A stretch of 64,000 bases of DNA, taken from positions 62,001 through 126,000 of the forward strand of contig NZ_CANTKB010000010.1 of the NCBI RefSeq assembly GCF_947654165.1. The letters run 5' to 3'. This document shows, in pieces, positions 25,462 through 33,597 of the stretch; the first letter of the stretch is position 1; each line of letters starts with the position of its first letter. Source of the DNA: an uncultured Blautia sp. (GTDB lineage Bacteria > Bacillota > Clostridia > Lachnospirales > Lachnospiraceae). The notes beneath the pieces were generated by a model. The model searched no databases. It was not told the origin of the DNA and saw only the letters and a list, made by a program, of their open reading frames with translations. Both the position numbers and the translations under genes were made by a program.

Positions 25462-26235
25462 TTAGTGTCTATGGTGTGCAATGCTTTGCAGAATCCTTTT
25501 CCGGGCATTGGCAGCCTGCTCTTGGGGCAGGTTTTTCATGCCTTTTAAGGGATAATCCAAGCCTAACTCTTCGTATTTCTGTTCGCCCATAGAGTGATAG
25601 GGAAGGACTTCAAAACCTTTAATATTAGAATGAGCAGCGATCATCCGGCCAATGCCATCTAATTCTTCCGGAAAATCTGTAATACCGGATACGATCACAT
25701 GTCTTATAATGACCGGAGTTTTTCGTTCTTCCGTAAAAGAAAGAAAATCCAGTACAGCATCCTGGCTGTGTCCTGTGAGGGCTTTATGCCCGGAAGGATC
25801 GCTGTGCTTTAAATCAAGAAGAATCAGATCCGTAGCGTTCAAAAGACGTACATATGCCGCTGCCTGCTTTTGGGAAAAGAGGATTCCGGAGGTATCCAGA
25901 CAAGTGTGGATACCTCTTTCTTTTGCTTTTTCAAACAGTTCGGTAAGAAAAGAGAGCTGGAGCAGAGGTTCTCCCCCGGTTGCGGTGATTCCTCCGTTTT
26001 GATAATATATTTTATTTTTTTCGTACACTTTCAGCAATTCTTCCACGGTAACAGGCTGTCCTTTTCGGGGAGTCCAGGTGTCCGGATTATGGCAGTAAAG
26101 ACAGCGCATAGGGCATCCCTGGAAGAAAAGAACCAGACGGATTCCAGGACCGTCTACTGTGCCGAAGGTTTCCATAGAGTGAAGATATCCGATTTCCTCA
26201 GATACCGCTGTGGAAGGTTCGTGAGATGACTTCAT
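25462..26235 (-). CDS. pflA: Pyruvate formate-lyase activating enzyme
   Basis: 257 residues. METFGTVDGPGIRLVLFFQGCPMRCLYCHNPDTW holds the CxxxCxxC [4Fe-4S] motif (split over residues 21-54) of radical SAM activases; TATGGEPLLQ is the SAM-binding GGE motif. It abstracts a hydrogen atom from the PFL glycine, making the catalytic radical. Its start at 26235 overlaps the end of the separate glycyl-radical gene by 38 bases; moving the start to the next Met would remove the conserved GYLHS segment. The overlap couples activase to the gene for its own substrate domain. Confidence 0.94.
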   Translation of the reverse strand: MKSSHEPSTAVSEEIGYLHSMETFGTVDGPGIRLVLFFQGCPMRCLYCHNPDTWTPRKGQPVTVEELLKVYEKNKIYYQNGGITATGGEPLLQLSFLTELFEKAKERGIHTCLDTSGILFSQKQAAAYVRLLNATDLILLDLKHSDPSGHKALTGHSQDAVLDFLSFTEERKTPVIIRHVIVSGITDFPEELDGIGRMIAAHSNIKGFEVLPYHSMGEQKYEELGLDYPLKGMKNLPQEQAANARKRILQSIAHHRH

Positions 26236-26440
26236 CCTGCTGTTCCTTTGTGAGATTGTGGAAATTTACTGCATAGCCGGACACACGCACAGTAAGCTGA
26301 GGGTATTTTTCCGGGTGCTTCTGAGCATCCAGAAGAGTTTCTTTTGTAAATACATTTACATTTAAATGGTGGCCGCCTTTCTCGGCGTAACCATCCAGCA
26401 AACCTACTAAATTATCAATCTGAGCATCACTGATTTTCAT
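26198..26440 (-). CDS. Separate glycyl-radical domain of pyruvate formate-lyase
   Basis: 80 residues that match the extreme C-terminus of E. coli PFL from LMDGYF to the end: LLDGYAEKGGHHLNVNVF, LLDAQKHPEKYPQLTVR, VSGYAVNF, and VISRTF near the terminus. The radical glycine is G55 in RVSGYAV. It has its own ATG with AAAAGGAG eight bases upstream, 24 bases after the stop of the large PFL gene. In most bacteria this domain is the end of a single PFL chain; here it resembles a free-standing GrcA/YfiD-type domain, but the large gene lacks its own copy, so both are needed for one active enzyme. Confidence 0.92.
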   Translation of the reverse strand: MKISDAQIDNLVGLLDGYAEKGGHHLNVNVFTKETLLDAQKHPEKYPQLTVRVSGYAVNFHNLTKEQQDEVISRTFHSGI

Positions 26441-26464
26441 GGTAAAATCTCCTTTTGTTTTCTT

Positions 26465-28543
26465 CTATTTTTTCAGTTCTATATTGGGTTCACAGCAGGC
26501 ACAGTCCGGTGGAAGTTCGAAGGTAATGTCATCGAAAAGAATGGCATCCTCTTTTCCCAGGGCACCCGGAATAATGGAAAAGGTATTGGAAATCCCATCT
26601 TGGGCATCCGCGAAAGGCAGTTTGGAAACGGAATTCAAAGAAGCAACTGCTCCGTGACTGTCTCTGTGGTGCATGGGATTGGCACCGGGGGCAAAGGCTT
26701 CTCCTGCTTTTCGTCCGTCCGGGGTGGGACCGGTGGCTTTTCCGTAGACCACATTGGAAGTAATGGTAAGAATCGATGTGGTGGGAATTCCGCCCCGGTA
26801 GGTATGGTTTGCCTTCACATATTCCATGAAATCATGGACAACATGATAGGCCAGCTCATCGACCCGGTCATCGTCATTTCCGTATTTTGGAAAGTCCCCT
26901 TCCGTTTCGTAATCAATTACAATACCATGCTCATCCCGGATGGTCTTGACTTTTGCGTACTTAATGGCAGAAAGAGAATCGGCTACTACAGAAAGTCCTG
27001 CAATACCTGTTGCAAACCAACGGGTGACCTTTTTGTCATGGAGTGCCATCTGCAGCCGTTCATAGCTGTATTTATCGTGCATATAGTGAATGATATTTAA
27101 CGTGTTTACATATACCTGTGCCAGCCATTTCATCATATCCTGGAAACGTGCCATGACTTCTTCGTAATCCAGATATTCTGAGGTGACAGGGCGATAGGCC
27201 GGCCCAACCTGTTTCTTGGAAATCTCATCGACACCTCCGTTAATGGCATAAAGAAGACATTTCGCCAGGTTTGCTCTGGCTCCGAAAAACTGCATTTCTT
27301 TTCCGATCCTCATGGAGGAAACGCAGCAGGCAATGGCATAATCATCCCCATGTGTTACACGCATGAGATCATCATTTTCATATTGGATGGAAGAGGAGGC
27401 AATGGATGTTTTGGCACAATAACGTTTAAAGGGAACAGGAAGCCTGGTTGACCACAGCACAGTCAGGTTTGGCTCCGGAGCCGTCCCAAGATTTGCCAAG
27501 GTGTGCAGGTAGCGGAAAGACATTTTGGTCACCAGATGGCGTCCATCGATGCCCATTCCTGCGATGGATTCGGTCACCCAGGTGGGATCTCCGGAAAACA
27601 GAGCATTATACTCCGGTGTTCTGGCAAATTTTACAAGGCGAAGTTTCATGATAAAGTGATCCACAAACTCCTGAATCTGTGATTCTGTGAACCGATGTTC
27701 TCTTAAATCTCTTTCTGCATAGATATCAAGGAAGGTAGAAGTACGTCCAAGAGACATCGCTGCACCGTTTTGTTCCTTGATAGCTGCCAGATAACCAAAA
27801 TACAGCCATTGAATGGCTTCCTGGGTGTTCTTTGCTGGACGGGAAATATCAAAGCCGTAAATGTTTCCCAATTCCTTTAAATCTTTGAGTGCACGGATCT
27901 GTTCCGAGAGTTCTTCCCGCTCTCTGGTTACATCCGAATACATAGTGGTTCTGGTGGTGTTTTTTTGATTTTCTTTGTCTTCTATGAGGCGGTCCACACC
28001 ATAAAGAGCAACTCTCCGGTAATCCCCGATGATACGTCCTCGTCCGTAAGCATCCGGAAGTCCGGTAATGATATGGCTGGAGCGGCATGCACGCATTTCA
28101 GGAGTATACGCATCAAATACACCGTCATTATGGGTTTTTCTGTGTTTCGTAAAAAATTCTACGATTTCCGGTGCCACCTCATAACCGTTATCCTGGCAGG
28201 CTTTCATGGCCATACGAATACCGCCGTAAGGCTGCAGGGCACGTTTAAAAGGTTTGTCGGTCTGAAACCCTACAATGGTTTCTTTTTCTTTATCCAGATA
28301 TCCCGGTCCATGGGAGGTGATGGTAGAAATAATGTTAGTATCCATGTCCAGGACACCGCCTTTGGAACGTTCTTCTTTTGTGAGAGCAAGGACTTGCTGC
28401 CATAAGTCTTTTGTAAATTCTGTCGGGCCGCAGAGAAAGGCTTCGTCGCCGTCATAAGGTGTGTAATTCTTCTGGATAAAATCCCTGACGTCAATTTCTT
28501 TTTCCCAGATGCCGCCCTGAAAGGAGCTCCATTCTGCTGTCAT
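26465..28543 (-). CDS. pflB: Formate C-acetyltransferase (PFL) catalytic body lacking the glycyl-radical domain
   Basis: 692 residues against about 760 for the usual enzyme. It converts pyruvate and CoA to acetyl-CoA and formate. The active-site pair is Cys406-Cys407 in DDYAIACCVSSM. The PFL domain continues collinear with E. coli PFL through SNVVYGKATGPTPDGRKAG, FAPGANPMHHRD and FSIIPGALGKED, then diverges into a short Cys-rich tail (PPDCACCEPNIELKK) and stops. The radical loop is supplied by the next gene. ATAGGAGGATAG precedes the ATG. The order is body, radical domain, activase. A predicted TTGACA/TAAAAT promoter lies upstream. Confidence 0.94.
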   Translation of the reverse strand: MTAEWSSFQGGIWEKEIDVRDFIQKNYTPYDGDEAFLCGPTEFTKDLWQQVLALTKEERSKGGVLDMDTNIISTITSHGPGYLDKEKETIVGFQTDKPFKRALQPYGGIRMAMKACQDNGYEVAPEIVEFFTKHRKTHNDGVFDAYTPEMRACRSSHIITGLPDAYGRGRIIGDYRRVALYGVDRLIEDKENQKNTTRTTMYSDVTREREELSEQIRALKDLKELGNIYGFDISRPAKNTQEAIQWLYFGYLAAIKEQNGAAMSLGRTSTFLDIYAERDLREHRFTESQIQEFVDHFIMKLRLVKFARTPEYNALFSGDPTWVTESIAGMGIDGRHLVTKMSFRYLHTLANLGTAPEPNLTVLWSTRLPVPFKRYCAKTSIASSSIQYENDDLMRVTHGDDYAIACCVSSMRIGKEMQFFGARANLAKCLLYAINGGVDEISKKQVGPAYRPVTSEYLDYEEVMARFQDMMKWLAQVYVNTLNIIHYMHDKYSYERLQMALHDKKVTRWFATGIAGLSVVADSLSAIKYAKVKTIRDEHGIVIDYETEGDFPKYGNDDDRVDELAYHVVHDFMEYVKANHTYRGGIPTTSILTITSNVVYGKATGPTPDGRKAGEAFAPGANPMHHRDSHGAVASLNSVSKLPFADAQDGISNTFSIIPGALGKEDAILFDDITFELPPDCACCEPNIELKK

Positions 28544-28578
28544 AAATTGCTATCCTCCTATATTTGTGGTTAGTTTTA

Positions 28579-28630
28579 TATAACTTTTGCGTTATAGTGG
28601 GATTTTATTATACTGGACAGAAATTGTCAA
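28579..28630 (-). promoter_or_regulatory. pfl promoter with inverted repeat at the start site
   Basis: On the minus strand TTGACA (28625-28630), 17 bases and TAAAAT (28602-28607). Just downstream TATAAC-N6-GTTATA (28579-28596) covers the probable start of transcription, a place where a repressor could block initiation. It does not match the Rex consensus TTGTTAA-N4-TTAACAA. Confidence 0.5.
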
Positions 28631-28656
28631 GGAGGTGCGTTGTTTAAAAAAGAGTG

Positions 28657-28690
28657 CAAAAAAGGAACGGCTGGAAACCGTTCCCATTTT
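28657..28690 (-). terminator. Terminator of the yesL-like/CNNM unit
   Basis: GGAACGG and CCGTTCC form a 7-base GC-rich stem; on the minus strand the hairpin is followed by a run of six T. Confidence 0.75.
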
Positions 28691-28707
28691 TGCTAAATTT
28701 TTGATTT

Positions 28708-29406
28708 TTACTGAGGGTCAGAAGAATCCGGCAATTCTTCCGGTACGGTGTAGGCATCCGGATCAGAAGGTTCTTCTTCGGTATGTGGTTCATATTTCGC
28801 AAAGATTTTGCGGAACATCATAGATTCCACATATGCCACAACCGCAAAACCGAAAAGCATCCACAGCATGCTTCCGTAGACAAGAGTTCTTGTGGTGAGG
28901 AAGGTGGCAAATCCCAAAACCCCCGGAATCGCTACAATAAGAATGGTCCATGGAAGATTTAAAATAGCGATCAGCAGGGAATTCTTGAAAATATTTTTTA
29001 TGGAGTTTGCGAACCGTGCGGTATACGGAAAAATATAAGATAAAACCATAGCGTAAAAAATAATCAGAGCTCCGATTAAAATACGGAAGATATTGCTCAT
29101 ATTTTCCGGAAGAATAGAGGCTGCCTGATAATCTACAAAAATAAAGACACCAAACACAGCCATGATCAGCCAGATGATGGTGGACTGCTTGAAATTCTCT
29201 TTAAATGCCTTGAAAAAGCCTTTAAAGATATAAGATTCTTCTCCCCGGACCATTTTCATGGTAACGGTGTATAAAGCAGTAACAGAAGCACCTGCTGTAA
29301 CGATAGGAAGACAGCAGACAATACATAAAACATTTAAAATCATCAAATCACATACTTTGGACAAAAACCGCATAATGGGACTGTCTATGTTAAAAAAACC
29401 ACTCAT
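28708..29406 (-). CDS. YesL-family membrane protein (DUF624)
   Basis: 232 residues. The N-terminal block FFNIDSPIMRFLSKVCDLMILNVLCIVCCLPIVTAGAS (split over helix 1) and YIFKGFFKAFKENFKQSTIIWL are DUF624/YesL signatures. Four to five membrane helices are followed by an acidic Pro-rich cytoplasmic tail (EEPSDPDAYTVPEELPDSS). The family often sits near carbohydrate ABC importers and has no settled function. AAAGGAA precedes the ATG; the start is 14 bases after the CNNM/CorC stop, so the two form an operon. Confidence 0.87.
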   Translation of the reverse strand: MSGFFNIDSPIMRFLSKVCDLMILNVLCIVCCLPIVTAGASVTALYTVTMKMVRGEESYIFKGFFKAFKENFKQSTIIWLIMAVFGVFIFVDYQAASILPENMSNIFRILIGALIIFYAMVLSYIFPYTARFANSIKNIFKNSLLIAILNLPWTILIVAIPGVLGFATFLTTRTLVYGSMLWMLFGFAVVAYVESMMFRKIFAKYEPHTEEEPSDPDAYTVPEELPDSSDPQ

Positions 29407-29420
29407 AAGTCATTTCCTTT

Positions 29421-30725
29421 CTAGTTGTTCTGGGAATCCGTGCTGTATTCTGTCTCTGTTTCTGACGGTGTTTTTTCAGGAAGATAGATATGCACGGATT
29501 CAATTCTGTTTCTTTCTATTTTATCTACCACAAGCCGTATGCCGGATTCTGTGGTGACCGATTCTCCTTTTTCCGGGAAACGGTCCAATTGCTCAATAAT
29601 GTAACCGCCGATGGAATCATAATCGTCAGATTCAATATTCAAGTGAAGGACTTCATCTAGATCGTCCAGACGTGCAGAGCCGAGTGCAAGATATTCCCTG
29701 CCTGCAATGATCTCTGTGACATCATCCTCTTCTTCATTATCATATTCATCATGAATATCACCCACGATTTCTTCCACTAAGTCCTCCAGGGTTACGATAC
29801 CGGAAGTAGCACCGTACTCATCCAATACCACCGCAAAAGAAACGGAATTTTCTTTCATTTCCATGAGAAGTTCCGAGGTCTTCTTATATTCATAAGTAAA
29901 ATAAGCATCTCTCAGAATCTTCCGAAGTGTGAAATCTGTGTGATCAGTGAGCAGAAGATCCTTCACATTTACAATACCGATGATATTGTCTGTGGTATCT
30001 TCAAATACGGGGAAACGGGTATGCTTTTCTTCCCGGAACAGACCGATCAAATCTTCATAGGTGCTGTTTACATCAGCAAAAGCAACATCAATGCGCGGAA
30101 CCATAACATCTTGTGCCTGAGAATCACCAAAGTCGAATACATTGTAGATCATCTGGCGTTCTTCTTTTTCGATAACACCCTCTTCATGTCCTACATTTAC
30201 CAGAGTACGAAGTTCGTGTTCTGTAATGGTATTGCCCTTTACATTGTCATCTACCCTCAAAAGAGTAAGGACACCCTTTGCCAGTTTGTTGACCAGAAAG
30301 ATGACTGGTGTCAGAAGAAACATAAGAAAATGAATGATTCTGGCATAGGACAGTGCCATGTTCTCTGCGTAAAGAGAAGCCATAGTCTTAGGTGTGATTT
30401 CTCCGAAAATCAATACCAACAGTGTGATAATACCGGTGCTGATGCTGACTGCTGCATTTCCGAACAGCCGCATCGTAAGGGTTGTGGCAAGGGAAGATGC
30501 ACTGATGTTTACAATGTTGTTGCCAATAAGAATGGTACTCAGCAGTTTTCCCGAGTCTTCAATCACGGTTAAAAGGATCTTAGCCCTTTTGTTCCCCTGC
30601 TCGGCAAGAGACTGAATACGAATTTTGTTTACGGTTGTCATAGAAGTTTCTGCTGATGAAAAAAATGCTGATAAACAAATAAGTATGATCAGAGCCAGAA
30701 ACTGTATGGCGTCACTGGAATCCAA
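29421..30725 (-). CDS. CNNM/CorC-type (HlyC/CorC family) transporter
   Basis: 434 residues if started at TTG 30725, nine bases after AAGGAG; the open frame runs up to 30806 without a better signal. Domains in order: CNNM/DUF21 membrane domain (FFSSAETSMTTVNKIR, IVNISASSLATTLTMRLFG, EITPKTMASLYAENMA), paired CBS domains (QDVMVPRIDVAFADVN, RFPVFEDTTDNIIGIVNVKDL, VVLDEYGATSGIVTLEDLVEEIVGDI) and a CorC_HlyC C-terminal domain. The family handles Mg2+ or Na+ across the cytoplasmic membrane, gated by nucleotide binding to CBS. The hemolysin name is historical. Confidence 0.9.
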   Translation of the reverse strand: MDSSDAIQFLALIILICLSAFFSSAETSMTTVNKIRIQSLAEQGNKRAKILLTVIEDSGKLLSTILIGNNIVNISASSLATTLTMRLFGNAAVSISTGIITLLVLIFGEITPKTMASLYAENMALSYARIIHFLMFLLTPVIFLVNKLAKGVLTLLRVDDNVKGNTITEHELRTLVNVGHEEGVIEKEERQMIYNVFDFGDSQAQDVMVPRIDVAFADVNSTYEDLIGLFREEKHTRFPVFEDTTDNIIGIVNVKDLLLTDHTDFTLRKILRDAYFTYEYKKTSELLMEMKENSVSFAVVLDEYGATSGIVTLEDLVEEIVGDIHDEYDNEEEDDVTEIIAGREYLALGSARLDDLDEVLHLNIESDDYDSIGGYIIEQLDRFPEKGESVTTESGIRLVVDKIERNRIESVHIYLPEKTPSETETEYSTDSQNN

Positions 30726-30861
30726 TATGTTCAACTCCTTTAAAATAATGTAATCATAGCCTTTGGCTATAAAGTCTAATATACATGATTTTTTTTGAGA
30801 TTGCAAGAAAGCAGAGGGAAAAAAGTTGATTTAAGGGGTGTCGGAAACATAAAATTTGTGA

Positions 30862-30913
30862 TATACTAAACCAAAATGAAAAAAAAAGACATAGAAATCT
30901 CTTTATGTCTTCC
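30862..30913 (+). promoter_or_regulatory. Promoter -10 and 5'-UTR hairpin of the surface-protein gene
   Basis: An extended -10 TGATATACT ends at 30867. About 20 bases on, AAGACATA / TATGTCTT forms a small hairpin just before the ribosome binding site, which could stabilise the mRNA 5' end. Confidence 0.45.
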
Positions 30914-30938
30914 AAATTTTAAATGAGGGATGAAACAA

Positions 30939-33068
30939 ATGAACAAAAATAGAAAAAATTTACATAAAGCGGCAGTGAACGTGCTGGGGCTTACCATTGC
31001 CTCTGTTATGGCAGCAGGAACGGTTGCAGAAGTTGCGGCTCCACTGCCTGTGTTTGCTGCTCAGACACAGAAAAAAGAGAGCGGAAAGACCATTTACTTA
31101 AATGGAACTGCCAAGGCTTCTAAAACAGCCGATGGAAAGACCAAAGAAAATGCTGTGAGTTCTTTTGGCAAAGCCTTAGAACTGGCAGGAGCACAGGGGG
31201 AAATCATAATTTCCGGTACGGTCACCATAGATTCTGAAATCAAACTGGCAATCCCATCCGGTGTTACCATAAAAAAAGAAAAAGATTTTAAAGGCAAGAT
31301 GGTGAAACTGACAGGAAAAGGCAAATTGATCCTTACCGGCAGTGGTATCACAGCAGAGGATGTGGATGTAACCGGAGCAGAAGCCGGAACAGAAGCTTTT
31401 CAGATAAATAAGAAAGAGGAAAAGCCGGAAACGGAACCTCAGGAAACAGGAAAAGAAGAGAACCCCACAGAAGATTCTAAGCCAGAGGCACCGTCAGAGG
31501 AAGTAAAACCGGAGACAGAAGCACCGAAGGAAGAACTGCCAAAAGAAGAAATTCCAAAAGAAGAAACTCCAAAGACAGAGGAGCAGACACCGAAAACAGA
31601 AGTACAGCCGGAAGCCCCAAAACAGGAAGAAGAAAAGAAAGAACCGGAGCAGCAGCCGGAACAACCACAGCAGCAGCCACAGGAGGAAAAGATCACATTA
31701 GAAATTCCAGAGAAAGTGGTTTTAAAGACTGTAAAAGACTGGAAAGCATTTGATTTTACAGAAGCAGGTTTTGTGGGAAACGGTACATTTGCCTGGGAAG
31801 AAGAGAAAGAGCCGGAGAAATACGAGACAGAAAGAAATATAAGATTTATACCGGATAAGACCGAAGAAGATGCATATTCTAAACTTCCGGGCTGGAATAG
31901 TGAGACAAAAGCGATTGTACGCAGTGTCAAGATTCAGGTGGAAGAACTGAAGGAGACAGAACAGCAGGAAAACAGTCAGACGCAGAAACCAGAAGAGAAA
32001 CCGGAAGAAGAACAGAAACAAGATCAGGTAACGGATACAAAACCGGAGGAAGAGAAACAAGAACAGGAAGAATCCAAGAAACCGGAAAAAGAAGACGAGG
32101 AAACTGAAGAAGAATCAGTGACCGAAGAGAAATCGGAACAGGAGTCTTCAGATGAGGAGCAGAAAGAGGAATCCACAGAGAAAAAAGAAGAAGTGATCAT
32201 TATTCCGGTGGATCCAAATGCGGCAGAGGAAGAGGCAGAAGAAGTGCCGGAACAGGAAAACGAGGAAACAGAGAAGCGTGCACAGCCGGGAAAACTGGGA
32301 GAAGTGACAGAAGAAATTCCGGAATCAATCCCGGTAGGAAGTCTGATTGATGAGTCAGGTGTACAGGTTTTTGCGGATTTCCTTCCTTTTTATGTAGATC
32401 TTCAGGTGACATACAATGAAGCAGTTCATGAGCTTCCGGATGCAGGGATTGGCGAAATCCTTTCTGCGTATGAACTGAAATTATGGGACTTAAAAGAAGA
32501 CACGGAATATAAAATCCCGGAAGGCAAAAAGGTCAAAGTAATGATTCCATTGCCGGAAAATGCAGATTGCTATTCAGATCTTGCCATTGCTCATTATCTT
32601 GGAAATAATCAGTATGAATACTTTATTTTTGATAAAGAAGGTAAAATCGGCAATATGACGGTGGAAGTAAAAGACGGAGCACAGTATCTTGCCTTTGAAA
32701 CGGCATCGTTCAGCCCGTTTAATGTAGGCGGACATCAGATTGTAGGACCGGGAACAAGCAGCAGCGGACACAAGGCACCTGTGGGTGGAAACAGTACGGG
32801 AAACACAGGAACCGGTACAGGAACGGGAAATCAAACGAATTCTTCAGGTTCTGCCGGCGGAAGCAGCCAGACCTCCGGTACTACTTCTTCACAGAAGAAG
32901 CCTGCACAGAGCACTACTGCTGGAAGCAACACCGGAACAAAGGTGATTTATACAGTAAAAACAGGTGACGGAACAGAAATCGCAAGATATGTTCTGTTAG
33001 GAGCAGGAGCATTAGCCTCAGGAGCGGGAGCTGCTGTCGCCGGAAAGAAAAAGAAAGAATCCAAATAA
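30939..33068 (+). CDS. Secreted surface protein with Glu/Pro/Lys-rich repeats
   Basis: 709 residues from the ATG at 30939, which has GAGGG at usable spacing; the ATG at 30930 does not. A signal peptide ends near PLPVFAAQ. A first domain (residues 45-150, KTIYLNGTAKASK, GEIIISGTVTID, GKLILTGSG) has the short-strand pattern of a beta-helix. Two long acidic low-complexity linkers (KPETEPQETG, EELPKEEIPKEETPK; later EEKQEQEESKKPEKEDEE) flank a small domain; another folded domain covers about 470-620. The Gly/Ser/Thr-rich end leads to a final hydrophobic helix and KKKKESK, without LPXTG. It probably projects from the cell; its function is unknown. Confidence 0.75.
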   Translation: MNKNRKNLHKAAVNVLGLTIASVMAAGTVAEVAAPLPVFAAQTQKKESGKTIYLNGTAKASKTADGKTKENAVSSFGKALELAGAQGEIIISGTVTIDSEIKLAIPSGVTIKKEKDFKGKMVKLTGKGKLILTGSGITAEDVDVTGAEAGTEAFQINKKEEKPETEPQETGKEENPTEDSKPEAPSEEVKPETEAPKEELPKEEIPKEETPKTEEQTPKTEVQPEAPKQEEEKKEPEQQPEQPQQQPQEEKITLEIPEKVVLKTVKDWKAFDFTEAGFVGNGTFAWEEEKEPEKYETERNIRFIPDKTEEDAYSKLPGWNSETKAIVRSVKIQVEELKETEQQENSQTQKPEEKPEEEQKQDQVTDTKPEEEKQEQEESKKPEKEDEETEEESVTEEKSEQESSDEEQKEESTEKKEEVIIIPVDPNAAEEEAEEVPEQENEETEKRAQPGKLGEVTEEIPESIPVGSLIDESGVQVFADFLPFYVDLQVTYNEAVHELPDAGIGEILSAYELKLWDLKEDTEYKIPEGKKVKVMIPLPENADCYSDLAIAHYLGNNQYEYFIFDKEGKIGNMTVEVKDGAQYLAFETASFSPFNVGGHQIVGPGTSSSGHKAPVGGNSTGNTGTGTGTGNQTNSSGSAGGSSQTSGTTSSQKKPAQSTTAGSNTGTKVIYTVKTGDGTEIARYVLLGAGALASGAGAAVAGKKKKESK

Positions 33069-33086
33069 ATTTATGGTATGATTCTC

Positions 33087-33124
33087 AAACCCCTTCCATA
33101 TAGTTACATATGGGAGGGGTTTTT
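33087..33124 (+). terminator. Terminator whose stem contains the next gene's ribosome binding site
   Basis: AAACCCCTTCCATAT pairs with ATATGGGAGGGGTTT (one wobble) and is followed by T5 and then ATG. GGGAGGGG, the Shine-Dalgarno of the next gene, is inside the right arm. Confidence 0.75.
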
Positions 33125-33499
33125 ATGGAACAGACCATTTCAAAAAATGCAAAACCGTTGCAGATGATGAAAGCTCTTTTTCTGTCTTATGCAGTGACCG
33201 GTATCCTGCTGTTGATCCTTGCTTTTTTACTGTACAAAATGGGATTGAGAGAGAGCCAGATAAACCTTGGGATTTTAGTGATTTACATAGTATCCTGCCT
33301 TGTAGGGGGCTTTTATATGGGGAAAAAAGCAGAAAACAGAAGATTTCTCTGGGGCATGGGAGCGGGAAGTGCGTATGCTGTTCTCTTGTGGGCGGTTACT
33401 TTTTTTACGGAACATCAGACAGGGAGAGACCTGAAAGAAAATCTTCTGATGTTTTTCCTTTGTCTCATAGGAGGAACCCTGGGAGGAATGTTGTCCTAA
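33125..33499 (+). CDS. TIGR04086-family membrane protein
   Basis: 124 residues from ATG 33125. Four hydrophobic segments (LFLSYAVTGILLLILAFLLY, LGILVIYIVSCLVGGFYMG, LWGMGAGSAYAVLLWAVTFF, LLMFFLCLIGGTLGGML) in a small integral membrane protein. This length and topology, lying directly upstream of SCIFF and its maturase, fits the TIGR04086 family known from clostridial genomes. Function is unknown. The Shine-Dalgarno is buried in the upstream terminator hairpin. Confidence 0.75.
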   Translation: MEQTISKNAKPLQMMKALFLSYAVTGILLLILAFLLYKMGLRESQINLGILVIYIVSCLVGGFYMGKKAENRRFLWGMGAGSAYAVLLWAVTFFTEHQTGRDLKENLLMFFLCLIGGTLGGMLS

Positions 33500-33515
33500 G
33501 AAAACCCAAAGAAAT

Positions 33516-33546
33516 ACTTGCCTGGCAAGTACAGCTATGCTATAAT
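33516..33546 (+). promoter_or_regulatory. SCIFF promoter with palindromic operator
   Basis: TTGCCT (33518-33523), 17 bases, and an extended -10 TGCTATAAT ending at 33546. The -35 lies inside ACTTGCCTGGCAAGT (33516-33530), a palindrome with perfect 7-base arms, placed where a repressor would exclude RNA polymerase. Confidence 0.6.
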
Positions 33547-33597
33547 ACCGCTTAGATATCATATCTGAATATTCAAATACATAAGGAGGATTATGTG

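Noticed and set aside
26198..26465. The PFL split as a sequencing frameshift
   Set aside because: The two frames are separated by a distinct tail, a stop, a 24-base gap with AGGAG and an ATG, so one indel would not rejoin a normal PFL.
28561..28600. Rex site upstream of pfl
   Set aside because: The inverted repeat TATAAC-N6-GTTATA does not fit TTGTTAA-N4-TTAACAA.
31420..31700. Repetitive GAAGAAACTCC-like DNA as a possible repeat array
   Set aside because: It is coding low-complexity sequence for a Glu/Pro/Lys-rich linker, with irregular units and no spacers as in CRISPR.
30939..33068. Sortase-anchored (LPXTG) protein
   Set aside because: No LPXTG-like motif precedes the C-terminal hydrophobic segment.
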